From: an uncultured Aurantimicrobium sp.
GTDB taxonomy: Bacteria; Actinomycetota; Actinomycetes; Actinomycetales; Microbacteriaceae
Direction of reading: 5' to 3'
DNA length: 48,398 nucleotides
NCBI RefSeq assembly: GCF_936931525.1
Contig: NZ_CAKZII010000160.1
Location: 1 to 48,398, forward strand
The notes below the pieces were generated by a model. The model was not told where the DNA came from, did no database searches, and was given only the letters and a program-made list of their open reading frames with translations. The position numbers were made by a program, and so were the translations under genes. This document shows, one piece after another, positions 9,065 to 19,171 of this stretch (positions are counted from its first letter, which is position 1; every line of letters starts with the position of its first letter).

Positions 9065-10356
9065 CCATTTTCCTCACCGTCGTCGGACTTCTCCTACTGA
9101 TTAGTTTCGGTGGTCTGATGGCTGCCAGCGAGTCAGCCATGGGTGTGCTTTCCACTGACGACATACGCGACCAAGCTCAAGGCAAACGGTCACAGCGATC
9201 ACTTATTGCCCTCGCTAATGATTTGGGACCGCACCGAACAGTTACCACCTTTGTCCGAATTCTTGCGGAAACAGCAGCTGCAGTTCTTGTGACTTTGCAA
9301 CTTGTTACTGCGGGACTGCCTTACTGGGCCGCCCTTCTGCTCGCAATATTCATCATGTCCGTGGCGAGCTTTGTTCTTGCTGGCTCAAGTCCTCGCTCTG
9401 TGGGTCGCGCGCACCCGGAAGCAGTCTTGAACATCTCTGCACCGCTCATCCACTTATTCCGTGTCATCCTTGGCCCTTTGGCAAACTTTCTTGTCACCAT
9501 GGGCGACAAAGTCACCCCAGGTCGTCCGGGTAACACCTCGTTTGCTTCAGAAGATCAACTGCTGAGTATGGTGGACGAAGCTGTGAAGCATGACGTCATT
9601 GAGAGCGAAGAGCGAGAACTGATTCACTCCATTTTTGAATGGGGAGAGACGATCGCACGTGAAGTTATGGTTCCCCGAACAGACATGGTGACCGTTGATG
9701 CGGATGCGTCACTTGATGTTGCTACCAAAATCTTCCTGGATTCTGGCTATTCCCGTATACCCGTCATCGCTGATGACGTCGATGAAATCGTGGGCGTGCT
9801 CAATCTCCGTGATGTGTCGAGAAAGTCTTTTGAAAACCCTGCTGAGTTTTCAACTCTGTCTGCTCAAGATCTTGCTCGACCAGCCATGTTCGTTCCGGAG
9901 TCGAAGAAAGCTGATGACACTCTGAAACAAATGCAGGCACAACATACGCATCTAGCCCTTGTTGTTGACGAACACGGTGGTATTGCGGGGCTCGTCACTC
10001 TGGAAGATCTCATTGAAGAACTTGTTGGAGATATTGCTGACGAACATGATCGTGGTGCGCCAGAAGTAGAAATGCTGAGTGACCAGCGATATCGCGTCGC
10101 CACTCGTTTGCCTCTGGATGAACTCGGCGAACTATTTGGCCTTGAACTCGATGATGAAGATGTTGATTCGGTTGGCGGATTATTAGCTAAAGAACTTGGT
10201 CGATTGCCCGAAGTGGGGGACAAAGTGACAGTCAGTGGCTTGATTATCGAAGCTGACCGAAGCGGGTCCCATCGGAAACGTGTCACTCGTGCAATTGTGG
10301 AAGCAGATCAAGACTTGATTGATGCTCGTCAGGCTTTTACGGAAGAGGAAAACTAA
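9061..10356 (+). CDS. CNNM/CBS-domain membrane protein (HlyC/CorC family)
   Basis: A 431-residue integral membrane protein. The N-terminal DUF21/CNNM region has hydrophobic segments at about residues 1-25, 65-85 and 90-110. Next come a CBS pair, starting near the MVPRTDMVTVDADASL motif and including VDEHGGIAGLVTLEDLIEELVGDI, and a C-terminal CorC/HlyC transporter-associated domain. Relatives are linked to Mg2+/Co2+ homeostasis; the old 'hemolysin' label is misleading. GTG 9061 overlaps ybeY by four bases, and era starts inside its stop codon. Confidence 0.9.
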   Translation: MTIFLTVVGLLLLISFGGLMAASESAMGVLSTDDIRDQAQGKRSQRSLIALANDLGPHRTVTTFVRILAETAAAVLVTLQLVTAGLPYWAALLLAIFIMSVASFVLAGSSPRSVGRAHPEAVLNISAPLIHLFRVILGPLANFLVTMGDKVTPGRPGNTSFASEDQLLSMVDEAVKHDVIESEERELIHSIFEWGETIAREVMVPRTDMVTVDADASLDVATKIFLDSGYSRIPVIADDVDEIVGVLNLRDVSRKSFENPAEFSTLSAQDLARPAMFVPESKKADDTLKQMQAQHTHLALVVDEHGGIAGLVTLEDLIEELVGDIADEHDRGAPEVEMLSDQRYRVATRLPLDELGELFGLELDDEDVDSVGGLLAKELGRLPEVGDKVTVSGLIIEADRSGSHRKRVTRAIVEADQDLIDARQAFTEEEN

Positions 10357-11288
10357 TGGCCCGTCCGTCTAAAGCTGAAAAGCGTGGAGATTCGCCTGAG
10401 AATCAGCCGCGTTCAGGATTTGTTTCTCTCGTTGGTCGCCCTAACGTTGGCAAGTCCACACTCACCAATGCCTTGGTAGGTGAGAAGGTTGCCATTACCT
10501 CCTCGAAGCCACAAACCACTCGTCATGCGATTCGAGGAATCACTAATCGTCCAACTGGTCAATTGATATTGGTGGACACCCCGGGAATTCACCGACCTCG
10601 AACGCTGTTGGGCGAACGCTTAAACGCTCTCGTGTCAGCCACATTGGGCGATGTCGATGTAATTGGGATGTGCTTTCCCGCTGATGAACCGGTCGGTCCG
10701 GGTGATCGATTTATCAACGAGCAATTAGATAAATATCCTCGTGCTGTGAAGGTAGCTGTCATCACCAAGACAGATGTTTCCTCGAAGAAAGCGATTGCCA
10801 CTAGGCTCCTGGAAGTCCAAGAACTTCGTGACTGGGCAACAATCATCCCAGTTTCGGCTGTGGGAGATGATCAAATTGATCTTTTGGCTGACGAACTGAT
10901 CAAGCTCCTTCCCGAAGGTGTAGCTCTTTATCCTCTTGAGCAAAATACAGATGAAGACCTTGAGAAACGTATCTCTGAACTCATTCGTGAAACCATCCTT
11001 GAAGGCGTCCACGAGGAACTTCCTCACTCTCTCGCTGTCACACTCGATGACATGATTCAGCGCGAAGACAAAGAACTTCTTGAAATTTATGCCAACGTCT
11101 TTGTCGAGCGTGATAGCCAAAAGGGAATCATTATCGGAAATGGCGGCGAGCGTCTCAAGGACATTGGTCAACGCTCTCGTGCAGCAATCGAACCGCTTGT
11201 TGGACAAAAGGTGTTCTTGAGCCTTCGTGTGAAGGTTGCAAAAGACTGGCAACGAGACCCCAAACTGCTTCAGCGATTGGGCTTCTAG
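10356..11288 (+). CDS. era: GTPase Era
   Basis: Era binds the 3' end of 16S rRNA and checks 30S assembly. The G1 motif is GRPNVGKST near residues 27-35, the G3 motif is DTPGIH, and the G4 motif appears as TKTD rather than the textbook NKxD, a variant also seen in other actinobacterial Era proteins. The C-terminal KH domain shows the GxxG loop as IIIGNGGERLKDIG. It is 310 residues. The ATG shares one base with the preceding stop, closing the rsmE-to-era cluster. Confidence 0.95.
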   Translation: MARPSKAEKRGDSPENQPRSGFVSLVGRPNVGKSTLTNALVGEKVAITSSKPQTTRHAIRGITNRPTGQLILVDTPGIHRPRTLLGERLNALVSATLGDVDVIGMCFPADEPVGPGDRFINEQLDKYPRAVKVAVITKTDVSSKKAIATRLLEVQELRDWATIIPVSAVGDDQIDLLADELIKLLPEGVALYPLEQNTDEDLEKRISELIRETILEGVHEELPHSLAVTLDDMIQREDKELLEIYANVFVERDSQKGIIIGNGGERLKDIGQRSRAAIEPLVGQKVFLSLRVKVAKDWQRDPKLLQRLGF

Positions 11289-11305
11289 TAGCTCAGTGCT
11301 AGCCT
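11277..11305 (+). promoter_or_regulatory. promoter of the leuA leader transcript
   Basis: TTGGGC (11277-11282), a 17-bp spacer and TAGCCT (11300-11305) fit a sigma-70-type promoter. The -10 box ends six bases before the leader-peptide ATG, so the transcript would begin at or next to that ATG. The -35 box lies inside the end of era. Confidence 0.55.
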
Positions 11306-11311
11306 AGAAAT

Positions 11312-11340
11312 ATGTCCTTTGGTCTGCTTCTTCTTAGCTG

Positions 11341-11362
<22 letters not shown>
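11312..11362 (+). CDS. leuL: leucine-rich leader peptide of leuA
   Basis: A 16-codon ORF reading MSFGLLLLSCRDESTK sits upstream of leuA, with four consecutive leucine codons (CTG CTT CTT CTT, 11324-11335). It is too short for the ORF track. Leader peptides rich in the regulated amino acid are a known control device, and leader control of leuA has been reported in Actinobacteria. It has no Shine-Dalgarno site but follows a TAGCCT box by 6 nt, so it is probably translated from a leaderless 5' end. Codons 11-14 lie in the first arm of the regulatory hairpin. Confidence 0.75.
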
Positions 11363-13147
<1,785 letters not shown>

Positions 13148-14020
13148 CTACTTTCCGTCGAGAATGGCATCTTCGATGTCTTCCTCTGTGGGCCTTGCCT
13201 TGCGTTTCGATGCAGCGGCGGCAAGCTTGGCTTGGCCTGCCTCGGTTTCAGAGTTTCGAATTCGAAGTTCATTTCGAACAGCCCATGCCAGGCCAATGAA
13301 GGCCAAAATTCCGAACATGATCCATTGGAATGCATAGCTGAGATGCGCGCCTTCGTCGACTGACGGCTTGAGAGCCGTCAGGGGAGCTTTGTCGATAGGT
13401 GCTGGAGTTTCTGTCGCGAGTAAACCATAAGCACCCGTGTAGGTAGGGGAGCCTAAGACTTCTTCAATGAGAGGAAGCTCAATCGTCGCTACTTGTCCTT
13501 CAGACATTCCACGGCCAGGAATGCTGGGCTCGCTCGCCTTGAGACGTGCAATAACGGTTACTTCCCCAGTAGGTGGTGCAGGCAATACGTAAGAATCTTC
13601 AGGATTTACATTGGCTGGAAGCCAGCCGCGGTCGATGATAAAGATGTTGCCGTCATCGGTGAGTAATGGAGTGAGCACTTCCACTCCGGCTACTTGTTCA
13701 CGAGGGCGACTGCGGACGATGAGTTGTTCGTCAGCTAAGTACGTACCCGTCACTTCTACTGGAATCCACTTATCGTTCTCATCAAATGAGCCGAGTTGAG
13801 GGAGTGCTTGTTCTAAGGGAACGGCAGACGAGTTGTAGTTGGCAAGTACGCGATCAATTTCCTGGCGTGCTTCATCTCTCCGGGCAAACTGCCATGTGGA
13901 CAGAGCAACACAGGCCCCAGCAAAGATAGCGGTGAGCAGCAAATAGCTCAACCAACGCTTTGTGAACGCAATGCGATACCAGGGAACGTGTTCAGCGTTG
14001 TTGTGAGGTTCAGGGGTCAA
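13148..14020 (-). CDS. SURF1 family cytochrome oxidase assembly protein
   Basis: SURF1 proteins help insert heme into aa3-type cytochrome c oxidase. The 290-residue protein has the family topology: a membrane helix near residues 25-45 (WLSYLLLTAIFAGACVALS, ending in WQFARRDEA), a large extracytoplasmic loop with VRSRPR and IDRGWLP motifs, and a second helix near residues 225-248. The likely start is TTG at 14020, overlapping the DUF3099 stop as TTGA; no better start is nearby. ctaC and ctaD lie about 33 kb away in the same window. Confidence 0.88.
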   Translation of the reverse strand: MTPEPHNNAEHVPWYRIAFTKRWLSYLLLTAIFAGACVALSTWQFARRDEARQEIDRVLANYNSSAVPLEQALPQLGSFDENDKWIPVEVTGTYLADEQLIVRSRPREQVAGVEVLTPLLTDDGNIFIIDRGWLPANVNPEDSYVLPAPPTGEVTVIARLKASEPSIPGRGMSEGQVATIELPLIEEVLGSPTYTGAYGLLATETPAPIDKAPLTALKPSVDEGAHLSYAFQWIMFGILAFIGLAWAVRNELRIRNSETEAGQAKLAAAASKRKARPTEEDIEDAILDGK

Positions 14021-14292
14021 CGCGGAGTCTCTTGATACAAAACGATGGTGGCAGGACGCTCGACTGTTCCCTGCTTAGGAGCCATTTTTACGTTGGCGAC
14101 AATCATGGCGAAGTAGGGCAAGACAATGGCGCCAGTCGCACAAATAACGAGCCACCAACCAGAGACAAACAGCATGGCAATGATGCACGCCATGCGAATA
14201 CCCATAGCAATGGAGTATTTGATCATGCGGATACGCCGCTCATCAATTGGTGCGAGCGGAAGCGATGTTGCTGACTGAAGTTGTTTCTTCAT
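14017..14292 (-). CDS. DUF3099 family membrane protein
   Basis: A 91-residue protein with two adjacent membrane helices, around residues 28-46 and 48-66 (SGWWLVICATGAIVLPYFAM). The MIKYSIAMGIRMACII pattern and short charged ends match DUF3099, an actinobacterial family of unknown function. It overlaps the SURF1 start by four bases, so the two are co-translated. The pairing hints at a role near the respiratory membrane but proves nothing. Confidence 0.75.
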   Translation of the reverse strand: MKKQLQSATSLPLAPIDERRIRMIKYSIAMGIRMACIIAMLFVSGWWLVICATGAIVLPYFAMIVANVKMAPKQGTVERPATIVLYQETPR

Positions 14293-14339
14293 TGTCGGCG
14301 TTGTCCCAACGGTTGATGTCGTGTTACTAGCCTACGGCT

Positions 14340-14349
14340 AAGCTAGCTT
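14340..14349. repeat. palindrome upstream of the FabG-type reductase
   Basis: AAGCTAGCTT is a perfect 10-bp palindrome in the divergent DUF3099/reductase region. Just before it, TAGCC-TAC-GGCTA (14328-14340) forms a short hairpin. The TAGCTT inside the palindrome could also be a -10 box for the reductase gene. Confidence 0.3.
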
Positions 14350-14373
14350 TCATTGCATCCGACTGGAGGAATT

Positions 14374-15081
14374 GTGACCGTTCGTACCGTGCTTATCACT
14401 GGTGGAAACCGTGGCATTGGTTATGCCCTTGCAGAAGAGTTCATTGCACAGGGCCACCGTGTGGCCGTGACAGCTCGTTCTGGAGAAGGCCCAGCAGGAT
14501 CTCTCACTGTTCGAGCTGACGTAACAGACGGTGCTTCCCTAGATGCTGCGTATGCAGAAGTTGAGTCACAACTCGGCCCCGTTGAAGTTCTCGTTGCCAA
14601 TGCAGGCATTACCAAGGACACTCTCGTGATGCGGATGACAGATGAAGAGTTTGATTCTGTTGTTGACACGAATCTTGGCGGAACATTCAAAGTAGTCAAG
14701 CGTGCAGTCAAGGGAATGCTGAAAGCTCGCTTCGGACGTATTGTGTTGATTTCTTCAGTTGTCGGCCTTTATGGTTCTGCAGGCCAAGTGAATTACTCTT
14801 CTTCAAAGAGTGCCCTTGTGGGAATGGCTCGTTCTCTCACACGTGAACTAGGTGCCCGTGGAATCACAGCGAACGTTGTCGCACCAGGTTTCATCGAAAC
14901 CGATATGACAGCTGCTCTTCCAGAAGATCAGCAGGAGCAATACCGCAAAAACATTCCTGCAGGTCGATTCGCCCAGCCTTCCGAGGTTGCGAAAGTTTGT
15001 GCGTGGCTTGCTTCAGATGATGCTGGATATATTTCCGGTGCTGTTATCCCAGTTGATGGCGGATTGGGCATGGGGCATTAG
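14374..15081 (+). CDS. fabG: 3-oxoacyl-ACP reductase (FabG-type SDR)
   Basis: A short-chain dehydrogenase/reductase that probably reduces 3-ketoacyl-ACP with NADPH in fatty acid synthesis. The cofactor loop is TGGNRGIG at the N-terminus, NAG marks strand 4, and the catalytic Ser-Tyr-Lys set is seen as ISSVVGLYG and YSSSKSA. The end [11 protein letters not shown] is typical of actinobacterial FabG1/MabA. The track starts at 14353, but GTG 14374, just after GGAGGA, yields the canonical MTVRTVLITGG start and 235 residues. The exact SDR substrate is inferred from family similarity. Confidence 0.88.
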   Translation: MTVRTVLITGGNRGIGYALAEEFIAQGHRVAVTARSGEGPAGSLTVRADVTDGASLDAAYAEVESQLGPVEVLVANAGITKDTLVMRMTDEEFDSVVDTNLGGTFKVVKRAVKGMLKARFGRIVLISSVVGLYGSAGQVNYSSSKSALVGMARSLTRELGARGITANVVAPGFIETDMTAALPEDQQEQYRKNIPAGRFAQPSEVAKVCAWLASDDAGYISGAVIPVDGGLGMGH

Positions 15082-15746
15082 AGCCCAAACAGCTCCAACG
15101 CTTTACTCAGATCCCTCTCATTGAGGGCGATATCTGCTTGTTCTTGAACAATCGGTTTTGCGCAGAATGCGATACCTAAACCAGCAACGCCCATCATGGT
15201 GAGATCATTTGCTCCATCTCCAATTGCCACTGTGTGTGACAGGGGAGTGTTAGTGAGGTTTGCCCATTCGATCAAAGTATCTGCTTTGGTTTGGGCATCA
15301 ACGATGGCACCAAGCACTTTTCCTGTCAGTTGACCGTCTCGAATTTCAAGTCGGTTTGCCTTCCAGAAATCCAAACCCAAAGACTCAGCAAGCGGGTCGA
15401 GGAGTTCATGAAAACCACCGCTTACAACTCCCACATGGCCGCCATGTGCTTTGACGGTTGAAATCAACTCTGCTGCCCCAGCAGTAACGGTGATTTGTGA
15501 GCGAACTGTATCGAACACGCTCTCAGGCAGACCTGCAAGAGTCGCTACCCGTTCCTTGAGACTTTCGGCGAAGTCAAGTTCACCGCGCATGGCTCGTTCG
15601 GTAACTGCGGCAACTAACTCGAGAGAGCCTGCTTGTGCCGCAATAAGTTCTATTGCTTCGTTTTCAATCAGGGTTGAGTCAACGTCGAGTACTACGAGAA
15701 AGCGCTTCGAATCCGTATTGGCACTGTCATTACGGATTTCGGTCAT
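15078..15746 (-). CDS. serB: phosphoserine phosphatase
   Basis: This HAD-superfamily enzyme removes phosphate from phosphoserine in the last step of serine synthesis. Motif I is DVDST (DxDxT type) in [19 protein letters not shown], motif II is VVSGG, and motif IV is [10 protein letters not shown]. At 222 residues it lacks the N-terminal ACT domains found in some actinobacterial SerB proteins. Its ATG overlaps the glgC stop by four bases, so glgC-serB is one operon. Its stop overlaps the convergent fabG stop by four bases. Confidence 0.93.
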   Translation of the reverse strand: MTEIRNDSANTDSKRFLVVLDVDSTLIENEAIELIAAQAGSLELVAAVTERAMRGELDFAESLKERVATLAGLPESVFDTVRSQITVTAGAAELISTVKAHGGHVGVVSGGFHELLDPLAESLGLDFWKANRLEIRDGQLTGKVLGAIVDAQTKADTLIEWANLTNTPLSHTVAIGDGANDLTMMGVAGLGIAFCAKPIVQEQADIALNERDLSKALELFGL

Positions 15747-16981
15747 GGCGCTACTCGTACTCCCTTACCCACAACAGTGATACCTGATTCAGTCACGGTA
15801 AATCCACGTGCGCGGTCTCGATCATGATCAACACCAATTTTGGCGCCATCTTCGACTACTACTTCTTTATCCAGAATAGCCCGGCGAATTTCGACATCAG
15901 CGCCAACCGTGACGTGATCAAAAACGATGGAATCGTGAACACTTGCTCCAGAATTCACTTCACACCAGGGGCCAAGAACACTTCGTTCAATATGGGCTCC
16001 GGATAGTAGGGAACCTAGAGAAACAACGGAATCAATAGTGGCTCCCACGCGGCCGCGGGCATCCCGAACGAACTTTGCCGGTGGTGAGTTGACCTGCATG
16101 GAATAGATAGGCCAGTCGGTGTTGTAGAGGTTGAAGACAGGCAGAGTGGAAATCAGATCCATGTGAGCATCAAAGAAGCTGTCAATACTTCCGACGTCTC
16201 TCCAGTAATACTTATCGCGGTCTGTCGAGCCAGGAACATCATTGCGATTGAAGTCATAAACTCCTGCTTCGTCTTTGGCAACGAAGTAAGGAATGATGTC
16301 ACCGCCCATATCGTGGCTTGAATCAGCTAATTCGCCATCAGCCTCAACGGCAGCAATGAGGGCGTCAGCGTCAAAGACATAGTTACCCATTGAAACCAAG
16401 ACTTCATCTGGAGTATCAGGCAATCCAACAGCATCCGTTGGCTTTTCGCGGAAGCGGCCAATCTTTGTGACATCTTTGCTGTCGACTTCGATAACGCCGA
16501 ATTGATCTGCCAGGCGAATGGGTTGGCGGATTGCTGCAACCGTCGCTTTTTTGCCGGATTCAATGTGAGCCTGAATCATCTGGTCAAAGTCCATACGGTA
16601 AACGTGATCGGCACCCACCACAACGACGATGTCGGGCTTCTCGTCACGAATGAGGTTCAAGCTTTGAAGGATGGCATCGGCACTGCCGGAGAACCAACGC
16701 TTGCCAAGTCTTTGTTGAGCAGGAACAGATGCGACATAGGAGCCTAAAAGGCCAGACATACGCCATGTTTGCGATACGTGACGGTCGAGTGAGTGAGATT
16801 TGTACTGAGTGAGGACAACAATCTGACGGAGGCCAGAGTTGATCAAGTTCGATATAGCGAAGTCAACCAAACGGTACTGGCCACCAAAGGGCACAGCAGG
16901 TTTTGCGCGGTCTTCTGTCAGGGGCATGAGGCGTTTGCCCTCGCCACCAGCGAGAACAATTCCGAAAACCTTCTTTGGCAT
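15743..16981 (-). CDS. glgC: glucose-1-phosphate adenylyltransferase
   Basis: GlgC makes ADP-glucose from ATP and glucose-1-phosphate, the committed step of glycogen synthesis. The nucleotidyltransferase signature is [20 protein letters not shown], followed by [10 protein letters not shown]. The C-terminal third carries left-handed beta-helix hexapeptide repeats. It is 412 residues, as usual. It diverges from glgA/glgM, with a palindrome midway between them. A TACTGT box 6 nt before ATG suggests a leaderless transcript. Confidence 0.95.
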   Translation of the reverse strand: MPKKVFGIVLAGGEGKRLMPLTEDRAKPAVPFGGQYRLVDFAISNLINSGLRQIVVLTQYKSHSLDRHVSQTWRMSGLLGSYVASVPAQQRLGKRWFSGSADAILQSLNLIRDEKPDIVVVVGADHVYRMDFDQMIQAHIESGKKATVAAIRQPIRLADQFGVIEVDSKDVTKIGRFREKPTDAVGLPDTPDEVLVSMGNYVFDADALIAAVEADGELADSSHDMGGDIIPYFVAKDEAGVYDFNRNDVPGSTDRDKYYWRDVGSIDSFFDAHMDLISTLPVFNLYNTDWPIYSMQVNSPPAKFVRDARGRVGATIDSVVSLGSLLSGAHIERSVLGPWCEVNSGASVHDSIVFDHVTVGADVEIRRAILDKEVVVEDGAKIGVDHDRDRARGFTVTESGITVVGKGVRVAP

Positions 16982-16987
16982 GTCTCA

Positions 16988-16993
16988 ACAGTA
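16988..16993 (-). promoter_or_regulatory. candidate -10 box of leaderless glgC transcript
   Basis: On the minus strand TACTGT ends six bases before the glgC ATG, with no ribosome-binding site between. A TTGCAT further upstream could be the -35 box, but the 19-bp spacer is long. Confidence 0.4.
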
Positions 16994-17017
16994 GGACACT
17001 CATGTAACAGATATGCA

Positions 17018-17038
17018 ACGTAATGCAAAAGATTACGT
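17018..17038. promoter_or_regulatory. palindrome in the glgC-glgA intergenic region (candidate operator)
   Basis: A perfect 7-7-7 inverted repeat, ACGTAAT-GCAAAAG-ATTACGT, lies with its centre about 47-49 bases from both divergent start codons. Length and position fit a dimeric repressor or activator site controlling both glycogen genes. The regulator is unknown. Confidence 0.5.
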
Positions 17039-17063
17039 GTGGGCATATGAACTCTGAGTGTTA

Positions 17064-17069
17064 TAGCGT
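17064..17069 (+). promoter_or_regulatory. candidate -10 box of leaderless glgA/glgM transcript
   Basis: TAGCGT ends seven bases before ATG 17077, the start chosen on family grounds. There is no ribosome-binding site in between and no clear -35 box. Confidence 0.4.
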
Positions 17070-17076
17070 TCTTCAC

Positions 17077-18261
17077 ATGCGCGTTGATTTATTGACCAAG
17101 GAATATCCGCCTGAGATTTATGGCGGTGCAGGCGTACATGTCGCTGAGCTCGTGAAAGCACTTCGTACTTCTCTCGATGTCCAGGTTCGCTGTTTTGGTG
17201 CTCAACGCGAAGAAGCCGATGTCACCAGTTACTCCGTGCCTTCAGATTTGGTTGCCGCAAACCCTGCACTCCAAACCATTGGAGTAAATCTCCTCATGGC
17301 CAATGACACAGCTGGGGCTGACCTTGTTCACTCGCACACCTGGTACGCCAATGAAGCTGGGCGAGTTTCGCAACTACTTCACGGTATTCCTCATGTCATC
17401 ACTGCTCACAGTCTTGAGCCTCTTCGTCCATGGAAAGCGGAACAACTTGGTGGTGGGTATCGACTTTCAAGTCAGATAGAGAAATCCGCTTATGAGGCAG
17501 CTGATGCTGTTATTGCTGTGAGTGCCGGCATGCGCCAAGACATTTTGCGCAGCTATCCCGATATCGACCCTGACAAGGTCCATGTCGTTCACAACGGCAT
17601 TGATGTTGATGCATGGGCTCCTACCTCGAATCCTCAATTGCTGGAGAAATGGGGAATTGACTCTTCCCGCCCCTCTGTTGTCTTTGTCGGACGAATCACA
17701 CGCCAAAAAGGTTTGCCTTATCTCTTGGAGGCTGCAGGAAGGCTCCCTGACGAGGTTCAGCTGATTCTGTGCGCTGGAGCTCCAGATACTCCTGAAATCA
17801 AGGCTGAGGTTGAATCAAAGGTCGCTGAACTTCAGCAACAACGTGACGGTGTTGTGTGGATCTCCGACCACCTCCCTCGCCACGAACTCGCAGCAATTTT
17901 GAGCTCAGCCACCACGTTTGTGTGCCCCTCAATTTATGAACCACTTGGAATCGTAAATCTTGAAGCAATGGCATGTGGCATACCTGTTGTGGGTACAGCG
18001 ACGGGTGGTATTCCTGAAGTTGTAGATGACGGCGTAACGGGTTGGCTCGTTCCCATTGAACAGCTTCAAGATGGCACTGGAACTCCCTTGCACCCTGAAC
18101 AATATGTCTCAGATCTCGCTGACGCCATGCGAAACGCGGTTTCGGACCCTGAACGAGCGAAACAAATGGGAGTAGCCGCGCGCGAACGTGCACGCATTCA
18201 CTTCGACTGGATGGCAATTGCAGAGCAAACACGGGCGATTTACAACCTTGTGAAGCGCTAA
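17077..18261 (+). CDS. glgA: glycogen synthase, Corynebacterium type (GlgA/GlgM)
   Basis: A GT-B-fold glucosyltransferase using ADP-glucose. The N-terminus MRVDLLTKEYPPEIYGGAGV is characteristic of the actinobacterial GlgA family and places the start at ATG 17077 rather than 17023, giving 394 residues. The nucleotide-binding region shows VGRITRQKGLPYLL and CPSIYEPLGIVNLEAMACG. Mycobacterial members are now known as GlgM, which joins ADP-glucose to glucose-1-phosphate to make maltose-1-phosphate, so the acceptor here is uncertain. The gene is divergent from glgC, which supplies ADP-glucose. Confidence 0.9.
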   Translation: MRVDLLTKEYPPEIYGGAGVHVAELVKALRTSLDVQVRCFGAQREEADVTSYSVPSDLVAANPALQTIGVNLLMANDTAGADLVHSHTWYANEAGRVSQLLHGIPHVITAHSLEPLRPWKAEQLGGGYRLSSQIEKSAYEAADAVIAVSAGMRQDILRSYPDIDPDKVHVVHNGIDVDAWAPTSNPQLLEKWGIDSSRPSVVFVGRITRQKGLPYLLEAAGRLPDEVQLILCAGAPDTPEIKAEVESKVAELQQQRDGVVWISDHLPRHELAAILSSATTFVCPSIYEPLGIVNLEAMACGIPVVGTATGGIPEVVDDGVTGWLVPIEQLQDGTGTPLHPEQYVSDLADAMRNAVSDPERAKQMGVAARERARIHFDWMAIAEQTRAIYNLVKR

Positions 18262-18268
18262 CTCTCGT

Positions 18269-18274
18269 TAGCAT
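18269..18274 (+). promoter_or_regulatory. candidate -10 box of leaderless ABC ATPase transcript
   Basis: TAGCAT ends six bases before ATG 18281. The GAGGA touching the ATG is too close to work as a normal ribosome-binding site, which favours a leaderless start. Confidence 0.4.
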
Positions 18275-18280
18275 TGAGGA

Positions 18281-19066
18281 ATGGTTCAGGTTCTTCGATT
18301 TTCAAACACTTCTCTCGTTCGTGGTGGCAACACTGTCGTGAACAACCTGAACTGGGAGGTAACCAGCGATCAGCGTTGGATTATTCTCGGTGCGAACGGT
18401 GCGGGAAAAACTTCTCTGCTTGATATGGCAGCTGGATGGGATATCCCTTCAGCTGGCCAGGTTTCAGTTCTTGACGAAGATCTTGCAACTGCAGATCCAG
18501 AGTGGCTTCGTCCTCGAGTTGGTTATGCCTCTTCGAGTATGTCCAAGCGCATTCCTCCCACAGACACAGTTTCAGATGCCGTGATCACTGCAGCTTATGC
18601 AGCTGCAGAGCGACGCGGAGAACAATTCGAAGAACTCGATATTCGCCGCGCACGACGTGTTCTTGCCGAATGGCGTCTTGAAGAACTGTCAGATCGCACT
18701 GTTGATTCTCTTTCAGAAGGTGAAGCAAAGCGTCTACAAATTGCGCGCTCGATCATGACTGACCCTGAGCTGCTTCTCCTTGATGAGCCCACAGCAGGAC
18801 TCGATTTAGGTTCCCGTGAAGAAATTATGCAGATGTTGGGATTCTTTGCAGGAAACCCTTCTGCGCCCGCCATTGTGATGGTTACGCACCATGTTGAAGA
18901 GATTCCTCGTGGATTCACCCACGTTCTTCTTGTCAAAGACGGGGGAGCGGCGTATGCCGGACCAATCGCGTCAACTTTGACTAGTGAGAACCTGACTGAC
19001 GTCTTTGGGGTGACGGTCACGGTGTACAACAACGATGGTCGCTACTCTGCACAAGCAACTCTCTAA
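18281..19066 (+). CDS. stand-alone ABC transporter ATP-binding protein
   Basis: A single ABC ATPase domain of 261 residues. Walker A is GANGAGKTS, the signature is LSEGEAKRLQIARSIM (LSEGE instead of LSGGQ), and Walker B is LLLLDEPTAGLD, followed by the switch histidine in VMVTHH. No permease or binding protein is adjacent, so the transported substrate, if any, cannot be told. Similar orphan ATPases resemble the ModF/YlmA group. The in-frame TGA just before ATG 18281 fixes this start. Confidence 0.82.
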   Translation: MVQVLRFSNTSLVRGGNTVVNNLNWEVTSDQRWIILGANGAGKTSLLDMAAGWDIPSAGQVSVLDEDLATADPEWLRPRVGYASSSMSKRIPPTDTVSDAVITAAYAAAERRGEQFEELDIRRARRVLAEWRLEELSDRTVDSLSEGEAKRLQIARSIMTDPELLLLDEPTAGLDLGSREEIMQMLGFFAGNPSAPAIVMVTHHVEEIPRGFTHVLLVKDGGAAYAGPIASTLTSENLTDVFGVTVTVYNNDGRYSAQATL

Positions 19067-19171
19067 GTTTCTGATAACATTGTGAGTCGGCCTGGTTCGT
19101 AAGGCGAATGGCCGCAAGCTTTTGTTCCTCACACCATGTGTTGAGCAACCTCCCTATTGAAGGAAAACCTG

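Noticed and set aside
9864-10286. 140-residue minus-strand ORF rich in Ser and Arg
   Set aside because: It is the shadow of the CBS/CorC domain coding strand; no start signal or domain.
10356-11288. Era G4 motif TKTD instead of NKxD
   Set aside because: This substitution is familiar in actinobacterial Era; all other motifs and the KH domain are intact.
17798-18274. 158-residue minus-strand ORF
   Set aside because: It is antisense to the glycogen synthase C-terminal domain and has no coherent protein features.
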